Source: Anisus vortex
Taxonomy: Eukaryota > Mollusca > Gastropoda > Planorbidae
DNA: 64,000 nucleotides
Direction: 5' to 3'
Assembly: GCA_949126835.1 (NCBI GenBank)
Contig: CASBPS010000124.1
Location: 136,501 to 200,500 of the forward strand
The notes under the pieces were generated by a model. The model searched no databases. It saw only the letters and a program-made list of their open reading frames with translations, and had not been told where the DNA came from. The stretch's first letter is position 1; each line of letters starts with the position of its first letter. The position numbers were made by a program, and so were the translations under genes. Shown piece by piece: positions 44,138 to 55,686 of the stretch.

Positions 44138-46206
44138 CAAGCCAATATGTGCCCGATTCTTCGAACGGGCTTTTTTTTAGAATATGCTTGACACATTATA
44201 GTTTTTTAGTTTTGTTTTTGCAACATACATAAAGTAGTATGTTTTTTTTTTTGTGGTCAGTATTTTTTTTAATTTATTTTTGTTTTGCACACTTTATTGT
44301 ACACCAATTCAAAATACAACTAAAAAGGAAAAACAAATAATAATAATTTTTATTTATTTCTTGCTCAAAGTATGACCACTATGATCGAATTTTGTGAGTT
44401 TATTGGGTAATTAAACTCTTTTTGTAAAACAGAACTCACATGTCTTTTAAAAAGTACTGTTAATTCGAAAATGATTGTTTGATATATTTTTCTGCTACAA
44501 CATTAGTCGTAGATCAATATTTATTTATTTTTGCTATTTTTTTTTGTTTTTGTTGGTGTTATTTGCTATTTATTTATTGTTGCTTTGGAAGCAAACTTAT
44601 AATTAAATTTTAAATTCAACAGGAAAAACAATAACAACTGAAACCGATATGAATCATAGTTTATACAACGTATACGACATGATTTAAAACTTTTAAAAGT
44701 TGGTCCGGCAAATTTAAACATTGCCCGGCAATATAAAAATTTCCCGCTACATAGTTTATAAGACGTATACGATACAAATTAAAACTTTAAAACGTTGAGC
44801 TCGGCAATTTAAACATTGCCTGGCAATTGAAAAATTTCCCGCTACAAAGTTTATAAGACGTATACACAGAATAGGTATAGAACAGAATGCACAATCCCTA
44901 TATACGCAGTCACTAAAAGTTACCATTTTCCGCAATGCAGCGGTCGCTAGAGACGCTACTATAGTAAAATGTGAAAGGATATCTACGTCTGCCATAAATA
45001 TATACAATATATATAGGGCCTACATTATCTTTCATTATAGGCTTACTTTTATATAAATTTGACTTAATTACCCATTTTGTTTTGAACATTATATGATTAG
45101 GCCAATATGATGTAAAAATATTTATTACCCGGTACTGATTTGAAAAAAAAATGGCTTAGACGTAGCTCGGTACCGGTAACTAAATTGCTACGGCTACCGG
45201 TACATAAATATATATACTTTTTAAACCAAAATAAACTTTTAAAATTATGAAGGGAAATAGGCATATAATTCATAATGAGTTAATATGAGGTTGTTTATGC
45301 TGTTGTTTATCCTTTATGGAGTCAGGAAAGCCATGCAGTTTGACATGCTCTTTTTTACGATAATTAGTCGTTTTCGCATCATTGTTGTAGTTTATTACAC
45401 AACCGTTCATGCACATTTTGCCTGAAATATTAGCTTTGGGTGTTCGAACTTGTAGATTTGAAGAAAAGGACGTTGTAGGCTAAATAAGCATAAATATAGA
45501 GTGTAACCAGGACCGCTGCGTTTAAATAAGCTTAGTATGGCGTCGGTATTACTGCCCAAAACAGAAAGAAAATGCGATTGCGCATTCTGTTTTATACGTA
45601 TTCTGTGGACATATACAACACGAATAAAAACGTGAAGGAATTTTGTATTTGCCAGATACAACGTAAGATACCCATTAAAACCATTAATCATTACCCATTA
45701 TAACAATTTAAAAATATCCCGCTATAAATTACGACGCAAATTAAAACGTGAATATATTTTGTTCTATTCATTCATAAAGTACATTAGCAAAGGTTGAAGC
45801 AAAGTTAATTTTAAATGAATACGCAAAATTTGATGACGTCATAATGAAAAGCCGGCTAGCTATCTCTGCGCAAACTTTGATGACGTCATCCTGAAAAAAA
45901 TCTCAACGCCATCCTTTTTTTTATTTTTTTAGCGCGATCGATCGAAAAACTATAAAAAGTTGGAACGGCAATTTTAACATGAACCCAAAATATGTCGTTT
46001 TATTCGCGTTTTTTGACCAAACTGACCACTGCGGTCATTTTAATTTTTTTAAAACCTTGACAGTGTTCACCGCCGTAACGCAAAGAATATTTGTAGCAAA
46101 TTTCACGTTTTTATGTCCAGTATTTAAAAAGATTATGCGGTATGTACATACCCAGCCAGCCAGCCAGCCAGCCAGCCACATACATACATACATATTCCTT
46201 TTGAGA
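44138..46206 (-). mobile_element. Helitron-like unit 4
   Basis: Near-duplicate of unit 1 (for example 44172-44240 against 38155-38220, and 44998-45400 against 38958-39360). Hairpin 44151-44170; palindrome 46139-46152; mixed CCAG and CATA tetranucleotide run. TGACGTCA near 45834 and 45880. Confidence 0.7.
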
Positions 46207-46218
46207 TTTATATATATA

Positions 46219-47718
46219 CAAGCCGGTATGTGCCCGGTCCTCCGAACCGGCTAAAAGTTATGTTTACATACACTCTAACTACTCAAGCAGTTATAATGAG
46301 ACTGCCCGCATGACCTACGACATGAATTTAAACGTGAGGTAATGTCTAATTTGCCCGCTACAACATAAAATTACCCGTTAAAATCATTACCCATTACCCA
46401 TTATAACAATTAAAAAATTGCCCGTTATAAATTACGACGCAAATTAAAACGTAAATATATTTTGTTCTATTCATTGATAAAGAACATTCGACAGTAGTTT
46501 TATTTAAAAAGAAAATGATTGTTTGATATGTTTTTTTACGACACGACAAACATTAAGTCGCAGACCTATGTTGTGTTGTTTTTGTTATTTGCTATTTATT
46601 TATTATTGTTGCTTTGGAAGCAAATTTAGAATTAAATTTTCTATTCAACATGTAAAACAATAACAAATGAAACCCATATGAAATAATGTTTATAAAACGT
46701 ATACGACACGAATTAAAACTTTAAAAAGTTAGTTCCGGCAATTTGAACATTGCCCGTCAAATTAAACATTGCCCGGTAATATAAACATTGCCCGGTAATT
46801 TAAACATTGTCCGGTAATTTAAACATTGCCCGGTAATTTAAACATTGCCCGGTATTATAAACATTACCCGGTAATTTAAACCTTGCCCGGTAATTTAAAC
46901 AATGGTTGTTACCAAGGCGATAAGCCTAAAGTTATAATGAGATTTCCCGCTTCACAGTTAATATATACGGCAATTAATAAAACCCCACCCGTTAAAAAGT
47001 TTATCGATGTATACGTCACAAATTTAAATGTGAATGACATTTTGTACGCCCGCTACAACCGAAACGAACTGCAACGTGAAATATAGCCCGCTAGAAACGA
47101 ATTGAAACGTGAAATATTTCCCGCTAGAAAGATTTTAATGCGTATACGCCCGCTTCAAACGAATTGAAAAAGCTAAAAGTTATGTTTACATACACTCTTA
47201 CTACTCAAGCAGTTATAATGAGATTGCACGCAACAACTACAAAAGTTTATATTTCGTATACGACACGAATTAAAACGTGAATATATTTTGTTCTATTCAT
47301 TCATAAAATACATTAGCAAACATTGAAGCAAAGTTAATTTTAAATGAATACGCAAAATTTGATGACGTCATAACGAAAAGCCGGCTAGCTATCTCTGCGC
47401 AAACTTTGATGACGTCATCCTGAAAAAATCTCAACGCCATCCTTTTTTTTATTTTTTTAGCGCGATCGATCGAAAAACTATAAAAAGTTGGAACGGCAAT
47501 TTTAACATGAACCCAAAATATGTCGTTTTATTTGCGTTTTTTGACCAAACTGACCACTGCGGTCATTTTATTTTTTTTAAAACCTTGACAGTGTTCACCG
47601 CCGTAACGCAAAGAATATTTGTAGCAAATTTCACATTTTTATGTCCAGTATTTAAAAAGATTTTGCGGTATGTACATACCCAGCCAGCCAGCCAGCCACA
47701 TACATATTCCTTTTGAGA
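46219..47718 (-). mobile_element. Helitron-like unit 5
   Basis: Hairpin 46232-46251, end CTTG complement at 46219-46222, 5' TCTC at 47715-47718. Contains a short 19-bp array (46735-46902) and a right half matching unit 3. Palindrome 47667-47680. Confidence 0.7.
46735..46902. repeat. 19-bp minisatellite in unit 5
   Basis: About nine copies of the ATTGCCCGGTAATTTAAAC unit seen in unit 2. Confidence 0.9.
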
Positions 47719-47728
47719 TTTATATATA

Positions 47729-47772
47729 TTTATGATATGATATGATATGATATGATATGATATATATATATG
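47729..47772. repeat. ATGAT-type simple repeat
   Basis: A run of TGATA pentamers and TA dinucleotides immediately outside unit 5 of the Helitron-like array. Confidence 0.9.
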
Positions 47773-47778
47773 ATATGA

Positions 47779-48008
47779 TTGTTATTGTGACGTATTTCTA
47801 AATTATAATAGATTGTTATTGTGACGTATTCATAAATTATGATAGATTGTTATTGTGTCGTATTTCTAAATTATAATAGATTGTTATTGTGTCGTATTTC
47901 TAAATTATAATAGATTGTTATTGTGCCGTATTTCTAAATTATAATAGATTGTTATTGTACCGTATTTCTAAATTATAATAGATTGTTATTGTGCCTTATT
48001 TCTAAATT
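47779..48008. repeat. 34-bp minisatellite
   Basis: Seven copies, most 34-35 bp, of a unit with TTGTTATTGTGACGTATTTC and TAAATTATAATAGA. Variation is concentrated at GTGACG/GTGTCG/GTGCCG/GTACCG. Confidence 0.95.
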
Positions 48009-48109
48009 CGACTTATATGCCTGATGTATTATTACTACTTTACTCTTTGCCTTTCTGTCCTCTGGTCTTTCTAGGTCTTTTAGTGATTTAATTATTGAGG
48101 TTGCTCTAG

Positions 48110-50830
48110 TCCATAGGGTATCAACGGGAGCGTTATCGCCCCCGGGGGCGGTGTGAGGCTATGTGGGTCGCTGACGTTCCCGGGGGCGATTGGGGGGGGG
48201 GGGCGGTGAGGGGCAAGTGGGCGGTACAAACGTACCTGATATAATATGAACACATCAGCTTTTTGACTCTATTAGTTTATTAATGAAATGTGATGTTAAC
48301 GCTGCTAAATATCTAATCTGCTAATATTACTGATATATTCTTTAATGCATTTATAATTCTAATAATATCATTGATATATTTTTAAGCCAAATTGATACTT
48401 AGTAATCATACAAACTGGGTAGTTATTGTAATGTTTGAAAATATACATAGGCCTATACAATCTTTAGTAATATAATATATATATAATATGCAAATACTTT
48501 TGACAGTTTGATCAGCTATAAATTGTAAACCATTTTTTTATAAAAGAAAAAAAAAACACCTTTTGAAATACTATCTCAAACGAAACGGGTTAATTATCTC
48601 CCTTTGATAACAAAAAAAATGTTTCCACATTTGATTCAATAGTGATGCCAAACAAGGTCTGTTTTGTAATATAACAAATATTACTGACTAATTATTCGAT
48701 CTTTATATAAATTCAACATTATGATATTCATAACATGATTTAAGTATTAGAGGATTAAAATAATTTATGTTAAACAATTGTAAATAAACATTTCCTGCAT
48801 TAATTGTTTATATTTTAAACATTAATGATTACAGAAATTACAAAATATAGTGGTGCTATTAAATATGTCTATTATATTTCTAAATTAATAATACAAATAA
48901 ATTTGTTTTAGAATTAATTATATTTATGTTTAACTAAAGAAGATGAGCATAAAACCTCGTTTAGCCTAAATGTAATTAGTTTGTATTAAAAAATGAGCGA
49001 ACAAGTGTAGGTGACCTCTTTGTATGCTTGAAACAGCTTTGATGTGCGATAAAATCTGTTCACGGATGTAAGTTGAACCAAAAGCTGAAAGTACAACGAA
49101 TGCCTTGCAGTTGAGAATAGCAGATTACTTTCCTTAGCAGCTTCCTTCCAGATTTTTTCCGCAAATTTGTTTAAAGTTTAAAGTTCAACTTGCTTTGTTT
49201 AAAATCGCCAATATTCCTCCACTTAAAAAATGATATACATCTCAGAAGATGGCAGTAGTATCAAACCAGTTAGGCTTGGTGTGGTATGAAAAAATGAGCT
49301 CATCGATTTGAAAGTCTTCCTTTTGATTAGAAAACTCAGCTTTAAGTGCTATGATGCACTTCTGAAAAAGCCCAACTTAATATATTATTTTAACATAGGG
49401 ATGTACAAATAGTTAAATGTTTTGAAATTGATTTCACTATAAGTTATGTCCAGTTTCAATGCAAATCCATTCAAGCGGTCCTTGTAAATGCAAGTTCAAC
49501 ACACTGAAATGTGTCAGAAACATCGACTTCAACACTCAGTTTTCCTCATTCAGAACTGGAAAATGTTGTTGCTGTTTTTATCAATAAAAAACACTTCTTG
49601 GAGGTCTCTCGCGTGCCATTGAAATACGCTCCGCGCTAAGTTTGGCACGCGTGCCTTCTATTGCCGACCCGTGATTTAGAGTACATTGTGAGATTTTCTA
49701 AAATCTTCACAATTTTCTTTAAAACTGGATAAGTCCACACAACCAGAAAATCAAGCTTTACTTTTAGTTTATGTTTCTTTGAGTAAAAAAAAAAAGAAAA
49801 TTTGCCCATTTCGAAAAATAAATATAAATATAAAAATCTATTATATTACTCTTGTACTAGAAGACTTTTTATTGCAAAAGAAATTCCTCCAGTAACGATG
49901 GTAAGGCGTATCGTGGATTGATGTTATAGTTTAAAAAAATTTAATCTGTTCCAAATGAATTGGCTGACTATTGTAGGACAACATATAGTTACTAAAGTAT
50001 TGGTGATTGTCTGTATCGTAAACTACAATATTACAGCAGTTCACAAATAAGTAATGCATTCAATGATTTTAGAAAGCTTTGCATTGATACATTATATTAA
50101 TTTATTATTATTATATCTGTATTAGGCCAACTATTAGGTTTCGATATTTTTTTATTTTTATTTTTTACCAATTTTATAATTTTCTTGTTATGTCTTTATC
50201 TATGCCTTTATTATTGTTTATTTATTGAATTAATGTACTATGGAGCAAAATAAATATGGTTAACTGTTCATTGACGAGGACTAGGATCGACGGCAGAGGT
50301 GCGTTGGTTAGCAATAGATGATGACCGTTTAAATTTAATGTATGAGACTTGGATTCGGTTCTCGAGTTTTTGAAAAGCAAATGCGATTCTTTGGAGAGAA
50401 TCAATCAGTTTCTCTAAGTCAGTGAGTTTCGGCAACAATTTTAGTATTGCATTCTAAATCTTATCAACCTTCTTTGTGGAAAGTGGAGTTTATGCTAATA
50501 CCATTTGGTAGTAAAAAAAAGACAAGGTGCAAATAGTGAAGCATGGAGAATTAAGGCTTTTGCAACCAAAATTGAAACATATAATAATATAGACAAACTA
50601 CTAGCAACACATCAGGCAGACGATTCACATAAATATCGATTTTTTTTAAACCTCTTGTTTAGGTAATTTTTTAATCTATTAATGCGTACAATATGTTTCG
50701 TTTTAGGTTTTTTAAAGACAATATAAAGGCATACAAATCTAAATAAAGTTAGAGGGGGGGGGGGGCTGTGAGTGGAAAAAAATTGTAAAAGGGGGCGGTG
50801 AGCCGAACAAGGTTGAGATTCTATGCTAGT
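48110..50830 (-). other. Unassigned region with possible hAT-like remnant
   Basis: GC-rich G-run patches occur near both ends (48130-48230 and 50750-50805), both containing GGGCGGTGAG. Near 49610-49680 the minus strand reads CACGGGTCGGCAATAG followed by GGCACGCGTGCC, which resembles hAT element ends. From 49390 to 49200 a minus-strand frame reads IALKAEFSNQKEDFQIDELI, with the look of a decayed hAT (ZBED/SCAND3-type) transposase, but no diagnostic catalytic residue is visible. The remainder is AT-rich. Confidence 0.3.
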
Positions 50831-52450
50831 CCGTTGAGAATATCCATCATACTCATCGAACGCTTAACCGTAATGGTCGTTGAGGGGAGCTAATTAACAC
50901 CTCAGCAGTTTCCATTTTTTGCCTATCTTGAATGATTGTCTCTAGTAGTTCATCCAAGTGCAGCGTTGTCCAATCCTTTATCATCCTTTATATTGTCGAA
51001 CCAGCATTTCCGCTGACTGACTCTTCAACGTCCAACTATTAGGTGCCTTGTAAGATGTTTTCTTTTTTTTTGTAGGGGGTGGGGGGCAGGTTATTATGCT
51101 TGACCGAACCATGTCAGCTTGCACCGCTTGAGTGATTCCATAATAGTTTCTTGACAGTGCGCAATGTCCATTTACCCCACCCCTTCCCAACGATTACAAC
51201 GGTCAAGGGTCTGATGATGATAAAGTTAAATATAAAGTATAGAGCATAAAACACAAAGCATTATATATTGCAATGTTGTTGCAACGGGTTAGCTGCGTTT
51301 ATCTAGTATCTAGGTATAATTCAATGAGGTCTCCAAGTCCCTACGTCTCCCTGACAGTAGTTTAATTTATCAGCAAGTCTTCCAGCGTGACAAAATAGCA
51401 TCAATTCTATTAACTTGTAAAATCAGTAATCAAAACAAAGTTTGTATTGTAAAACGATGAAGTTTTAATTCAGTTTTAACTTAGCAACAACTTGAAATGT
51501 AGTAAAAATGATGAAACATTCAATAAGAGTATACAGTGTGCAGAGAGCAAAGACATACGTCTACACACGAAGAAATCTGGGCCTAAACTAAGCGCTTGCG
51601 GGCTTCTTGTCAGCAGCTGACAAAAAAGTGGGAGGGACTAATTAGAAACACGTCACAGCTTACTGTGCTGCTCCCAATGGGAATCATGCATTTCTCCCGG
51701 TTGACCTTAATTTCCAAGAAATTAATACTATTATTAACTTGGCGCGAATTTTTTAGCCCAACCATTGGCTTAAATATAGATAGCAGCCGATTTGTCTTGG
51801 TTTCCGCAGGTTGAACTGATTTAATAATTGGAGATAGTATTTATATAATAACCTTGGCCTTTGTTTGTTTAAGTTAAAAGGAGAAAATAAACAGTAGTGA
51901 CTTAATGAATAGTAGGCTATATCTTAAATAGAATCACGATGTAGAGGGGAAAGATGGGGTTTTAAACAATGGCCGTATACATAATAATGTAATATATATA
52001 TATACGACCCATTCTGAACTCCATCTTTAAGTCTAAGGTACCGGTATGTCTCAATTATTGTTAGTATCTTATTATGTTAAGCGTATTCCTTCTGTCCCTG
52101 CTGTTTGCTTAGTAATACACAGCTTAAGAGTGAACAATGATTAATGTATTCATTACGTAGGCCTATGGTTTATGGTTGTTTTTATTTGCTTGGCCTATAC
52201 TTTATAGTTACGCTATGTAGGCCTATTTCCTTTATTGTAAGTCCCGCCAGTTCCTTTGTTTCGATTTGACCATGCGATTGGCCTATTTTCTATTTTATTC
52301 ATTGTGTCTATGTCATTTATATTGAATTCATTATGTTTATAATTCCTTGTGTATATTTATAGGCTATTGGTTTGTTAACCAGTACCATTTTATTCATGGT
52401 GTCTGTGTCATTTTACTTAAGTACCGGTATATATATATATATATATATGT
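50831..52450. other. Unassigned spacer
   Basis: No gene supported. Short frames at 50981-51190 and 51596-51814 have no motifs. The phrase TAGGCCTAT recurs several times between 52150 and 52290. Confidence 0.4.
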
Positions 52451-52458
52451 ATGTATAT

Positions 52459-53224
52459 TAGGGATTAGCCGGATATGATTTTTCACTATTAGCCGGAACC
52501 GGATAGTGCCGGAAATACCGATATCCGGCATGCTGGATATTCGGCCAAACTCTAATTTCCACGAGTATGGGGGTGTACTTCAACAGTTTCTGATTGGAAT
52601 TCAAAAGTATTTATTAAAGTATTTATTATTCAAGAGATAGAGAGTATCTGCAGTCTACAATGAAAGTCACAGATACTGTGTCAACTTCACCGATGGACAT
52701 GTTACAACTTACAATGATCGAACTTTAACGAAGTTCAACGAACTGTGTAGTCGCTGTAGTGTAGTGTGTACCAAGTGAACTGTGTACCGAATGTGTAGTT
52801 TATTATGCAAGACGTTGTGATCTATTAAAACAGTACTAAACATTGTTCTTTGGATCAGAGGATTTTTTATCGTATGCAATAAGTGAAATATATATTTGTT
52901 ATTAAATAATTGTTGTCGTTGTTAAATTAATTGTTGTAGTATGTTAAACTTTGTTGTTGAAGAAAATTCTTTTGGAATGCACGAATTTCTGGAGGTACGT
53001 TTGTATCGATTTATTTGTTTATTATGTTTATTACCTAGTTATATGTATTGTTTATCTTTATCTACTTTATACCACAGTTTTATTTTATTTGTATTTGAAC
53101 TTTGAAGTAATTCTTTACTACTGTGATATTCGGATCCTGCAAAAATCTGGCGGTGGTATTTGGCAAATCCGGATAGTCCCGGAAATACCGATATCCGGCA
53201 TGCCGGATATCCGGCCAATCCCTA
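52459..53224. mobile_element. 766-bp non-autonomous hAT element
   Basis: Inverted ends TAGGGATTAGCCGGATAT (left) and TAGGGATTGGCCGGATAT (complement of right) are flanked by an exact 8-bp repeat ATGTATAT (52451-52458 and 53225-53232). Both ends also hold a subterminal block in the same direction, CCGGATAGTSCCGGAAATAC then CGATATCCGGCATGC (52509-52535 and 53172-53202). No transposase is present. The interior (52560-53140) is unrelated AT-rich sequence. Confidence 0.9.
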
Positions 53225-53384
53225 ATGTATATATATAGATATGTAATATACGTTGAGAAATTAAACAATGATAAAATATAATTTTTCAAAATGCAGTTTT
53301 TAAATTGGTGATGTTATTGTTGATATTAAATATTACAATAAGTCAAACATTCTCTTCAACATAAAAGTGACCAAGACAACAGTT

Positions 53385-53451
53385 ATGGACAAGTTCACTC
53401 TAATTGTACTGTGTCTAAGCTTGATCTTAATACAGATGTCATATTGTGAAG
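53385..53451 (+). CDS. Signal-peptide first exon of a secreted peptide gene
   Basis: ATG at 53385 opens 22 codons: a Lys at position 3, then a hydrophobic core of about 13 residues (FTLIVLCLSLILIQM) and a small-residue end near SYCE, a textbook secretory signal. The frame runs into a donor, GAAG|GTAATC, after 53451, so the exon ends in phase 1. A short signal exon ending in phase 1 is common in genes for secreted peptides and Cys-rich proteins. An AT-rich TATA-like stretch (GATAAAATATAAT) lies about 110 bases upstream and might be the promoter; this is weak. The next candidate exon in compatible phase is at 63818-63848, beyond a 8.4-kb retrotransposon. The mature peptide is outside the window and the family is not known. 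Confidence 0.6.
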
Positions 53452-53639
53452 GTAATCATTCGTTTTGTTTATTAAATACATATATTCTTAAGTATTAAGT
53501 AAATTTCTTTGATAAATCTGCCATTTAATTACTTGAAATACTAGTCTATCGGTTTGGTAATTTGTTATGTTGTTAATTTTCTAAATGGATAAATTAAAAT
53601 TGAAATCGAAAGTTGTATACAGCTGAAAACTTTAGGTAC

Positions 53640-53720
53640 GTTTAGAAGTCATTTAAGACAGCGTTATTGGCTGCGCTTGGAAAAACAACAACACTTAAAC
53701 TCTAAAAATAGATCTTGTTA
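53640..53720. repeat. Interspersed repeat Z, copy 2
   Basis: TTTAAGACAGCGTTATTGGC, TGCGCTTGGAAAAA and CTCTAAAAATAGATC match 33760-33830. Confidence 0.6.
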
Positions 53721-54424
53721 TAGTCTTTGTTATTATTAAGTAGAGTGTTCAGATGTTAAGACGTTATTTAATCACGTCAGTTAATTCATGGATTGAAATG
53801 CAGTATTTATGTTATCGATTCTTAGTCTACAAGTCTGTAGAGATGTATGCTCTTGAAATCGATGCCAGAAAAATTAACATGTATTATTTTTAGTTGTTCT
53901 GTATTGCCGTAGCGTTGGTAAAAGTATGCGTGTAATGTCACTGAGAATATAAATAAAAAATGCGCACTCTCTGTTTAAATCTTTTGTTTGGCAGTTTCGG
54001 TTTATCTTTCGGCTTCGACCGAAGGTGTAGTGAAACTTTGTGCTTCAACTTCGGTTTCGGCCGAAAGTAAATTCATATTTTTCCGTATGGTTTCATTTTT
54101 GGCCGAGACCAAACATTCGGTCGGCCGCTAGTCTTAATTCTTCTTCTTCTTATTGTAGATTTTTCATTCATTTTTGTTCCTCCTCAGTGTTAGAAGATTC
54201 ATTTTGTTTATGGATGACGTTTTATTTTTTAAGGTAACATTACCTCTAAAAACAAATGTGTAAGCAACAGGGTCGGTGAAGTAGCATTCACCATTTTCTG
54301 TGGCAACGGCATACTAATGGATTATGTGGCCACGTTATACTAGGGAAATTGAGGAATGCCAAGTTGCCGTTACTAGCTATAGTCAGGTACCACTCAGATT
54401 TGGGCTAACCTCAATGACACTCTC

Positions 54425-54510
54425 CAGACCCGGGAACGAAACCTACTATTCCTAGTCTTCACCGTGGGTACCCTAGACAAAACGCACTACCGGGTTGGCC
54501 ACCCTGCCTC
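54425..54510 (-). repeat. tRNA-headed SINE-like fragment
   Basis: On the minus strand GGCCAACCCGGTAGTGCG (A box region) is followed about 40 bases later by GGTTTCGTTCCC (B box-like). The arms do not fold as a normal tRNA. Confidence 0.5.
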
Positions 54511-54972
54511 TATGCAAAATGTATGTACCAGTAATCAGTAAAGCCTTCTACACATTTTAAGTCCCTTTAGAGAAGTCGACAAATCCAATAGCTGTAATGA
54601 ACTGTACCGTGGATGTTAGTTGCTCCAGTCCACCATACATTTTTTCCTTGAAGGTAGCTTCTTGGGGGACCTATGACTCAATTGGTCATGTTGTACAAGG
54701 GGGGAGGGTGAAGGACTATTTCGGGAGCTGTTCCGCAAGGGCCACTTTTCACTTCCTTTAATTTGTAGATTTTATCGAACATGTTATGCTTCAGCCTGTT
54801 ATGGCTAATCTTTAGTTTGAAGATGATGTGTCAAAAATGGCGGGAGAGTTTGAAGTACGCATCAATGCTAAGTGTTGAATTGAAACATTTTGTATAACCT
54901 TGAAATTGTATGTCGTTTTTCTTTAGTAGACGACTATTGGTGCTTATTTTCTTTTATATGAATTATTGGTAG

Positions 54973-55491
54973 TGTAAGTTGTATATTTACACTTGTACCA
55001 TTCACTCACACATATCTTGGAGGCGTTCATAAAAATACTTAACACTCCAAGAACAGTAAAATATATAGATAAGTTTATTCACACACATATATTTTTATGT
55101 CCTCACAATTCATATGAATATCCACGCACAATGATATCTGTATATATATATATATATTTACTCAATAGCATTGCAATTTATATAATCGAATTTACAGAAT
55201 AGATTCACAGAGATCTCTCATATTATGTCCATTACAAAATCTCCACATAAAAATACAGCCCTTTCTCACAAGAGCTCGTTGCACACACTACCCTACCAAT
55301 GTCAAGTCTCGTCACCTCTCCTTCCGATCTTTTCTAACCTAACACGTGAATTAACAACAATTCACTCAACTGCGCAATTATTATAGTCTCCGTCTGTTTT
55401 TGCTATCCAAGGTCAAGGTCTACTCTTCTTTTCATTGGTTATCTCTCTTTGACCATAGACTATTTATTATGTTCTATTTCAATCACTGACA
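54973..55491 (-). repeat. 3' LTR of element D
   Basis: 519 bp, TGTAAGTTG to CACTGACA. On the minus strand an AATAAA lies near 55073-55078, in the place of a polyadenylation signal. Differs from the 5' LTR at eight positions and in the length of a TA run. Confidence 0.95.
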
Positions 55492-55507
55492 CACCCCCCT
55501 TGCCCAT
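55492..55507 (-). promoter_or_regulatory. Polypurine tract of element D
   Basis: The minus strand reads ATGGGCAAGGGGGGTG next to the 3' LTR, the expected plus-strand primer. Confidence 0.75.
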
Positions 55508-55686
55508 AAATAAAATGACATTCATGGCATTTTTATGTCCAAAACATAATTAATACATCCATATAAGTCATAAATCAATACATAGGTTATATCATATATG
55601 TAATAATATTTGTTAGTATAGTTTGTTAGTTATTGTTAGTAGACAATGTTAGTAAGTGTAATTATGTACAATGAGTTTGTGACTGT

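Larger units (their letters stand above)
38122..47718 (-). mobile_element. Head-to-tail array of five Helitron-like units
   Basis: Five units of 1.5-2.3 kb follow each other in the same orientation, separated by 12-16 bases of TA-type sequence. Read on the minus strand each unit starts TCTCAAAAGGAATATG, has a tetranucleotide repeat and the perfect palindrome GGTATGTACATACC, and ends with a GC hairpin (GCCGGTTCGGAGGACCGGGC or GCCCGTTCGAAGAATCGGGC) followed by ACATAWYGGCTWG and T. TC at the start and hairpin plus CTAG-T at the end is the Helitron signature; in four units the final CTAG reads CTTG. No Rep/helicase gene is present, so they are non-autonomous. Repeated internal blocks show shared ancestry. 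Confidence 0.7.
53452..54967 (+). other. First intron of the secreted-peptide gene, left part
   Basis: Contains repeat Z copy 2 (53640-53720), a block of TTTCGGCTTCGACCGAA-type palindromic phrases (53995-54130) that may be part of a further DNA element, and a SINE-like fragment (54425-54510). No exon recognised. Confidence 0.45.

Noticed and set aside
39940..47716. A short protein (MNPKYVVLFAFF...) kept in four Helitron-like units
   Set aside because: The same DNA conservation continues outside the frame, unit 2 has lost the ATG, and the end of the frame runs into the tetranucleotide repeat. Conservation is explained by recent duplication.
53080..53289. Frames spanning the right end of the hAT element
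   Set aside because: They read through the terminal inverted repeat and TA-rich flank.
16521..53451. Joining the signal-peptide exon to the six-cysteine exon as one gene
   Set aside because: The six-cysteine exon lies 37 kb upstream on the same strand and is phase 0, while the signal exon ends in phase 1; order and phase both disagree.
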